Positions 58,365 through 64,000 of a DNA stretch of 64,000 bases are shown here, in pieces. The notes under the pieces are model-generated. The model was given only the letters and a program-made list of their open reading frames with translations, did no database searches and was not told the origin of the DNA. This DNA comes from Misgurnus anguillicaudatus (lineage: Eukaryota > Chordata > Actinopteri > Cypriniformes > Cobitidae), in the NCBI RefSeq assembly GCF_027580225.2, contig NC_073354.2:20419001-20483000 (forward strand), given 5' to 3'. The position numbers were made by a program, and so were the translations under genes. Position 1 is the first letter of the stretch; each line of letters opens with the position of its first letter.

Positions 58365-58380
58365 CTGTTATCAAAAACAC

Positions 58381-58515
58381 ATTTACATTACATTTATGCA
58401 CTTGGCAGACACTTTTATCCAAAGCAACTTATATTTGGCATTCAAAGTTTATTTTATCAGTATGTGTGTTTCCTTGGGTTACCTTTGTGGTGCTCTACCA
58501 GTTGAGATACAGAAA
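58381..58515 (-). repeat. tRNA-derived SINE, copy 5
   Basis: Tail complement TTATGCACTTGGCAGACACT and ATCCAAAGCAACTTA; head complement GTGCTCTACCAGTTGAG. It lies immediately upstream of the exon at 58,247-58,364. Confidence 0.82.
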
Positions 58516-58639
58516 CACCAATACGGAACAAAACTACAGGACACGGATAGGCAGTGCCTTATTTTCCTCTTTGTTGTGTAAATAAAATAGGTATAATTTA
58601 GTCTGGCTTTATTTAAAATTATGCAAGACTGTTGATCAA

Positions 58640-60005
58640 CACAAAGCAGCCTTAAAGGAACAGTATGTAGGATTGTGGACAAAACTGGTATTGCAATCAC
58701 AAAACGTGTGGCTAAAACAGGTACTGCAATCACACAACTGGTGGCCAATACCCAAAATGACAACATAAACATCAGTTGAGGGCTGCAACTCCACTTTTTA
58801 AATGACAATATCCTGGCCAGACCACTGTTGTCAGTGATAAAAGTATTTGAAATGAAAATGATTTCTTAATGTCTAGTGACATATCAGGGCCATTTTATGA
58901 TTAATTGATATACATTTCTTACATACTGTTCCTTTAACTCAGCTGTTGGAAGACGCCTTGACTTTACATCAGACTCCCTGTCTTCCTGTTTATCTTATGT
59001 TTGCTTTCTTCACATAAAGGATTAAATGTTTATGGGTTTTCCTGAGCTATTTTAAACAAAAAGAACAGCTTGTCAGTAAGCGTAGGTATGAGTTTTTGGT
59101 TAGGTGTTGGTTTAGTGAGCAGGTGCAGGTCAGTGCTGAGGTCTGGGTGCATGTGGGATGGTTGGGGTCAGCAGCTATAAGCAGCTTTACGGGGGTCAGA
59201 TGGTCATTTTGTGCAAAACGTGAGTCAGGTGGTGAGCCTCTTGAAAGACAACGCATATTTTATCTATTATTAGGTCTTATAATGCATGACCAAAAGCTAA
59301 TTGATTTGTTAATTCAGGTTTAAGTGGAAGCATGTGATTGGTTTGGACTAGATGAGTTGTGTCGTCATGACTTAACGAGCGGATAGCATTGAAATTAAAG
59401 TAAAATGGCATATAAAAGTAACTATTGTGCTAACATCCACTGTAACAAAAGAGATGCAAAATGCTTTTGTCACTTCACATACCTGACTTTACAATTTATT
59501 CACTGTCTTTCAACAGTAATCCAGGCCATATTTAGACCTCAACTCATCAAAATGTTCTCTGATAAGAACTAAGCATGTTGTACTGTTTCCAAGGGATCAG
59601 TTCAGATTCCATTCTGTGCATAACATGTTGATCCATCTAGATACCCGGTAACAGAAAGTCCTGTTAGAGTGGAATGAAGTGATCCCCTCTGGCCAGGGAC
59701 ACCCCAACAAGAACACTGCTCTATTTTCATACCAGACACACTGACACAGTCCTGAATCTGGTCTGGCGCCACGGGGGGCAGACACAGTATATTGCAGGGA
59801 ATTAAAAATAAGAATGTGAATATAATGATGTTAGGCTTATAATCGTGTCCTTCATTTTAGTATCCCATCTCTGCGCATTACCTTAATGTCAGGCACTTTT
59901 ATATACTGTGATACGAATGCAAACAAACAAGCTCAGGGGGATATGAATCAATACTTCTTAAGAAACCTTCATTATGTTTTGTTTATGGTCCCCTTAAATC
60001 TTCTG
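58640..60005. other. Unique DNA and a possible small MITE
   Basis: 58,650-58,935 has inverted-looking ends (TTAAAGGAACAGTATGTAGG and TTACATACTGTTCCTTTAA), a TTAA MITE of about 287 bp. The remainder shows no gene. Confidence 0.55.
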
Positions 60006-60008
60006 CAT

Positions 60009-60220
60009 ACACTCTCAGAAATAAAGGTACAAAAGTTGTCACTGGGACAGTACCCTTTCAAAAAGGTACACCTTTGTACCCAAAGAGTGCATATTAGTAC
60101 TTTGAACTGCCAAAATGTACCTGTAAAGGTACATATTTGTACCTAAATGGTACATATTTGGACCTTTTTTAGAGGGTACTGCCCCAGTGACAGCTTCGTA
60201 CCTTTATTTTTGACAGTGTA
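60009..60220. mobile_element. GGTAC-repeat MITE, copy 4 (best preserved)
   Basis: Begins ACACTCTCAGAAATAAAGGT and ends ACCTTTATTTTTGACAGTGT. Interior GGTACATATTTGTACC units; GTCACTGGGACAGTACCC pairs with GGGTACTGCCCCAGTGAC. Confidence 0.8.
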
Positions 60221-61590
60221 CTGTGATCTTGGCCTTGCCTTCGCATTTATCGGTGCAGTGTTACCGGGGCTCCTTTAAAAGGCTTTTAAAGGCTTATGCT
60301 ACGCTGATGAAAGACCCTTGCCGGCTCTCTGTCAGCACATCCCAAGATACACTTAGTTACATAACATTATGTTTGTGCCAGTGTTTATATATTTGTGCGT
60401 GCACATGGTAACCTCGTTGTCAGTGTCACTTAACAAATACGAGATGTAACGTGGTGGGTGCTGTGTTTGTTTGCAAACGCGAGTCGGCAGGTTTACGATT
60501 CAGGGATTTTAAATGGCAATATTTATCAAAGGTGGTCATTTAAAGTTGGTATTTGGTTATGTAATCTACTGTATTAAAAGTGGAAGTCCTTTGTTGAATC
60601 AGAAAAATTGTTTAAATGGTCTCAAGCTGTCACTTGAGCAGTATTTTTTTAAAACATTTAAAAATCATATACATCTGGATCCCAATATGTACATTTGATG
60701 TACTAATATAAACTCTTTAGGAAAGTGTACTTTTTGTAAGGGTACCACCCCAGTGACATCTATGAGTGTGTGCTGTATGTAATACATATATACATATATA
60801 TGTATATATATATATCAGGGCTCAACGCAAATAATTAATAATAAATAAATAATGATCTGGCCAGCGGTTCAGGTTTTTACTTGCCCTGCCAAAATTTTCA
60901 CTGGCCCAATAAAAAAAACTATCACATAGGCTATTTAAAAATAATAATTCAAAAGTCAAATATAATTGTATACAACAGACATGTTCCAACGAAAAACTTT
61001 TCTGCGTTACCTACTTCAAGATGTTAAATAATATACATTGATGAAAATATATTTTTTGTGACTAAGGGTGAAGCACTGGCCCGATCGGGCAAGTGACAAT
61101 ACTTTTTACTGGCCCGCACGTCTCTCATGTTTGCCCTGGCAGTCATTTATGTTTTGTGTTTGCGTGTATTTTTTTGTGTATATATTATATATAAATGTAA
61201 AAAAATCTGAAATGTATACATGCATGTATGTGTGTGTGTTTAATTATACATAAAAATAGGACTACACACAATACAAACACATATATTATCCATAAACTCA
61301 CTTTTATATTTATGTTAATAATTGTGATTAATCTTTGCCCAGCATTTATATTTTTAAATATAATCAACTTAGATTTACAAGTCATTTTAATTTGTTTGTT
61401 ATCTTAACTAGTGACGAGTTGCTGTAACTTATAAAATAAAGTTGAATTAGCTTAAGTTATTTTAACTTTATTTTATCACTATTCAAGATAAAAAAATAAA
61501 AGTTGAAATGATTTGCAAATCCAAGTTGATTATACTTAAAAATGTAAGTGTAAAATAAATGTACAGTGTAGTCTTTAAAAAATTATGGAT
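60221..61590. other. Unique and AT-rich DNA
   Basis: TATA run at 60,785-60,815. A segment around 60,820-61,135 has GGCTCAACGCAAATAAT and ACTGGCCCG motifs and may be an old repeat. 61,360-61,572 resembles the AT-rich MITE at 53,411. No exon seen. Confidence 0.35.
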
Positions 61591-61593
61591 TAT

Positions 61594-61800
61594 CAACCCA
61601 GTTTTGGGTCAAAAAGGGACAAATCCCTCCGTTGGGTTAAATCAACTTAGAAGATGTTATTAATTGACCCAACAATGTGTTAAAACAAACCAGCATTTGG
61701 GGTTAAACATCCCATCATAGGTTAAATTACAACCCAACTGGTTGGGTTCGCCCTTTTATTCCAACGCTAAAAACCACCCAGAATATTTTTTGTTAATGTT
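61594..61800. mobile_element. MITE with ACCCAAC/GTTGGGT motifs, copy 2
   Basis: ATCAACCCAGTTTTGGGTC and AAAAAGGGACAAATCCC, then GACCCAACAATGTGTT, in the order seen at 8825-9028. Confidence 0.6.
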
Positions 61801-62689
61801 GGAGGCCAGCAGGAGACTTCGCTTTAAAAATATGGTTGGGTAAAACATAAACAAAACTGGGTTTTAATTAATTCATGCCTGGTTATTTAAATCCAAGGTT
61901 CGTTCAGATATGGACATTTTCCAGGTTCATTAAACCCAAAGGATGAATCAAAACCACCCAGAATTAGTTTTGGTTTATACCCAATTGTGCTGGACCTCTA
62001 ATCTGTGAAAATTTTAGCTCTAGCCAGTAATCCTGTGATATTTCGCAGTATGTATGTTGTTAATTTTAGTATGTTGGAATCGTAAAGTCATATCTTAATT
62101 CATTTTGACAGGCAGTTTTCAATAACATCGTAAGGGAAGTTTAGACTTTCAAGCCAGTACAGATCATTCTGTAACTCTGCTTCCAGTACACCATCAACTG
62201 AAGTTTCTTATTAGAAGTGTACAAATACAAATATACCACAATGTTGTATATTTCACAGTCATTTAAATCTGTAGGCCATGAAAAAGTTGTTGCTAAATTC
62301 AGAATGCAGGTCTTGATGAATGGAGCCTAACCATAGCCAACTAATATTAAAGAATGTGCAGCTATTTTGTCCATACAGAGAAGCTCAGGGGAACATTTAA
62401 TATCTCATATCAACACCATCACTTTTGCAGATGCCCAATGCAATAGCTGAGCAGTGTACAGTTACACATACTTCAATGCACTTTCGACATTCATCACAAG
62501 CCTTTATCCCAAATAAACAAACACGGAGAGCTTCATACAATAAAAGCATCACGTTCAATAAAATTGTTATAAAAGTATGTTTGCACGTAAATGCTTGCAG
62601 ACTTATCAGACTTAATGCTATACAGTCAGTGTATATAGAATTAGAAGCAGCACATAGAGTTTCCACTTACATTTGATTAGACATGCTGG

Positions 62690-62842
62690 CCAATTATTCT
62701 TCTTTGCTTTTTTTAAGATCTGTCCTCTTGTCCTTTATCACACAGTCTGCATCAAGGCAGGCTCGCCTATTCTTCTTCTTTGCTCGTTTTGAGATTCCTC
62801 TCGTCCTTCCTCTGTATCACACAGTCGGCATCAAAGGTGTTG
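62690..62842. repeat. Tandem duplication of ~65-75 bp, coding-like on the minus strand
   Basis: 62,694-62,755 and 62,769-62,834 are diverged copies (TTCTTCTTTGC, then ATCACACAGTCTGCATCAA or CACACAGTCGGCATCAA). Read on the minus strand, the copies encode DADCVIQRKDERNLKTSKEE and DADCVIKDKRTDLKKSKEE, each followed by a stop. The first copy's frame extends upstream through VNSKPCLGPDTDLQHNTF to a possible acceptor (GACACAG, near 62,917). It may be a terminal exon of a gene further right. Unproven. Confidence 0.35.
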
Positions 62843-63107
62843 TGCTGTAAATCTGTGTCCGGTCCGAGACATGGTTTGCTGTTCACACCGTACGTGCTGT
62901 GTCAATGCCACAAGATCAAATGAGAAAGAAGAGATAGTCCCAGGGATGTTCCTGTGGAAACAGGTCAGTGAGAGATGAGTCAAGTGTGTCTGTATGTGTC
63001 TGTGTGAGGGTAGGGGTTCAAAAGGGGAGAAGCCCTGAGAATAGAGGTGGTTTGGGGAGGGTTAAACATGTTATTGTGGAGGGTGTGGAATTTCAGTGCC
63101 ATGTGTT

Positions 63108-63208
<101 letters not shown>

Positions 63209-63325
63209 AGGATTGGCCATACTAGTAAAACTTAAAAAACATCAAATCATGTTTAGAGGCAATATTAGGAAATCAGTGTGCTCAGTTTTACTTTTAAAAT
63301 ACATTAATAATTCCTAATAGTCCAT

Positions 63326-63811
63326 TTCTCAGAAATAAAGGTACAAAAGTTGCCACTCGAACGGTACCCCTTAAAAAGGTCCTAATATCCCTACTGAAAA
63401 ATCCAGCATAAGCTGGTTTTAGCTGGTCTCCCAGCTTGGTTTTAGCTGGTTTTGCTGGTGTAGCAAGCTGGTTTTGCTGGTGTAGCAAGCTGGTCTAACT
63501 GTGTTTTGGTCACCTTTTAAGCTGGTCTAGCTGGACTTAGCTGGTCAGGCTGGAAGACCAGCTACCCACCAGCATGACCATCTTTGTCAGGCTGGGAAGA
63601 CCAGCGTAAACCAGCTATTGCCACCTTAAACCAGCTACCAGCTTATTTAGCTGGATTTTTTAGTAGGGATGTACCATTTAGGTACAGATATTTACCTTTG
63701 AGTTACCAATATGTATCTTGGAGGTACTAATAGGCAAACTTTAAATACAAATGCATACTTTTTAAAAAGGTACCACCCCAGTGACAGCTTTGTACCTTTA
63801 TTTCTGAGAAT
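63326..63811. mobile_element. GGTAC-repeat MITE, copy 5, split by a nested MITE
   Basis: Outer ends TTCTCAGAAATAAAGGTAC and GTACCTTTATTTCTGAGAA are exact complements. The central part is replaced by the AGCTGGT-rich element at 63,387-63,670. Confidence 0.85.
63387..63670. mobile_element. Nested MITE built of CAGCTGGTTTTAGCTGGT repeats
   Basis: Begins ATCCCTACTGAAAAATCCAG and ends CTGGATTTTTTAGTAGGGAT. The interior is a series of AGCTGGT/ACCAGCT short repeats in both orientations. Confidence 0.85.
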
Positions 63812-63821
63812 ACACTGTAAA

Positions 63822-64000
63822 AAAATTCCGTAGAAATTACAGCTGGGTTGACGGTAATTTACCGTAGATTTAAATTTATGTTTTTTACTGGCAACATTTT
63901 AAATGAACATTAAACATTTACAAGTCTTTGTCTTTACAGAGTAAAACTAAAAAACAGCATCAAGCAAAACAAATCTGAAGCAAAAAACAGAAAAAGGTTG
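63822..64000. mobile_element. MITE with TTACTGGCA palindrome, copy 3 (cut by window edge)
   Basis: Begins ACACTGTAAAAAAATTCCGT, AGAAATTACAGCTGGG and TTTTTTACTGGCAAC, matching the ends of the 20,868 and 53,572 copies. Confidence 0.6.

Noticed and set aside
62684..62851. 55-codon plus-strand frame resembling a signal peptide
   Set aside because: It is the antisense of the tandem duplication; its hydrophobic look comes from TTCTTCTTT repeats.

Overview
The window is vertebrate nuclear DNA, almost certainly from a teleost and most likely a cypriniform (carp, minnow or zebrafish relative). The evidence is: split genes with GT-AG introns; two neighbouring genes in the same order and orientation as vertebrate GMDS-MYLK4 (human 6p25); fish-type tRNA-derived SINEs; a DIRS1-like tyrosine-recombinase retroelement relic; long CA/GT and CT microsatellites; and a very high load of TTAA-flanked and hAT-like miniature inverted-repeat elements (MITEs). 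No bacterial, phage or CRISPR features are present.

Layout. 1-1975 is the end of a satellite array with a monomer of about 292 bp, each built of nested palindromes. 2000-18,587 is taken as intron 4 of gmds (its later exons would lie left of the window) and is filled with MITEs, a 9 kb-region DIRS fragment and AT-rich unique DNA. 18,588-27,748 carries the first four coding exons of gmds (minus strand; GDP-mannose 4,6-dehydratase, the first step of GDP-fucose synthesis). 27,749-30,570 is the gmds promoter plus intergenic DNA. 30,571-39,626 holds a complete 13-coding-exon mylk4 gene (minus strand; myosin light chain kinase family member 4, reconstructed at 701 residues) with a TATA/CCAAT promoter at about 39.77-39.80 kb. 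40-64 kb is mainly repeats, with two incompletely seen, unrecognised genes. One is on the plus strand (start at 48,276, second exon at 53,288). The other is on the minus strand (exons at 58,247-58,364 and 53,880-54,008, encoding one membrane segment).

What stands out. Twelve of the thirteen mylk4 exons join with perfect phase at GT-AG borders, but the 113-bp intron between exons 11 and 12 has no GT or GC donor that restores the conserved frame. Most mylk4 introns longer than about 350 bp contain one short mobile element. Several MITEs are near-perfect fold-backs 0.7-0.8 kb long (41,135-41,863 and 55,458-56,232), and several are nested, which gives a relative insertion order. The first-kilobase satellite looks like a tandemly amplified palindromic MITE. 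I found no novel biochemical system in the window. The two unrecognised transcription units, the odd splice junction and the MITE-derived satellite deserve follow-up.

All coordinates come from reading the sequence by eye. Exon borders were checked by codon phase; repeat borders are approximate unless a target-site duplication (TSD) is stated.
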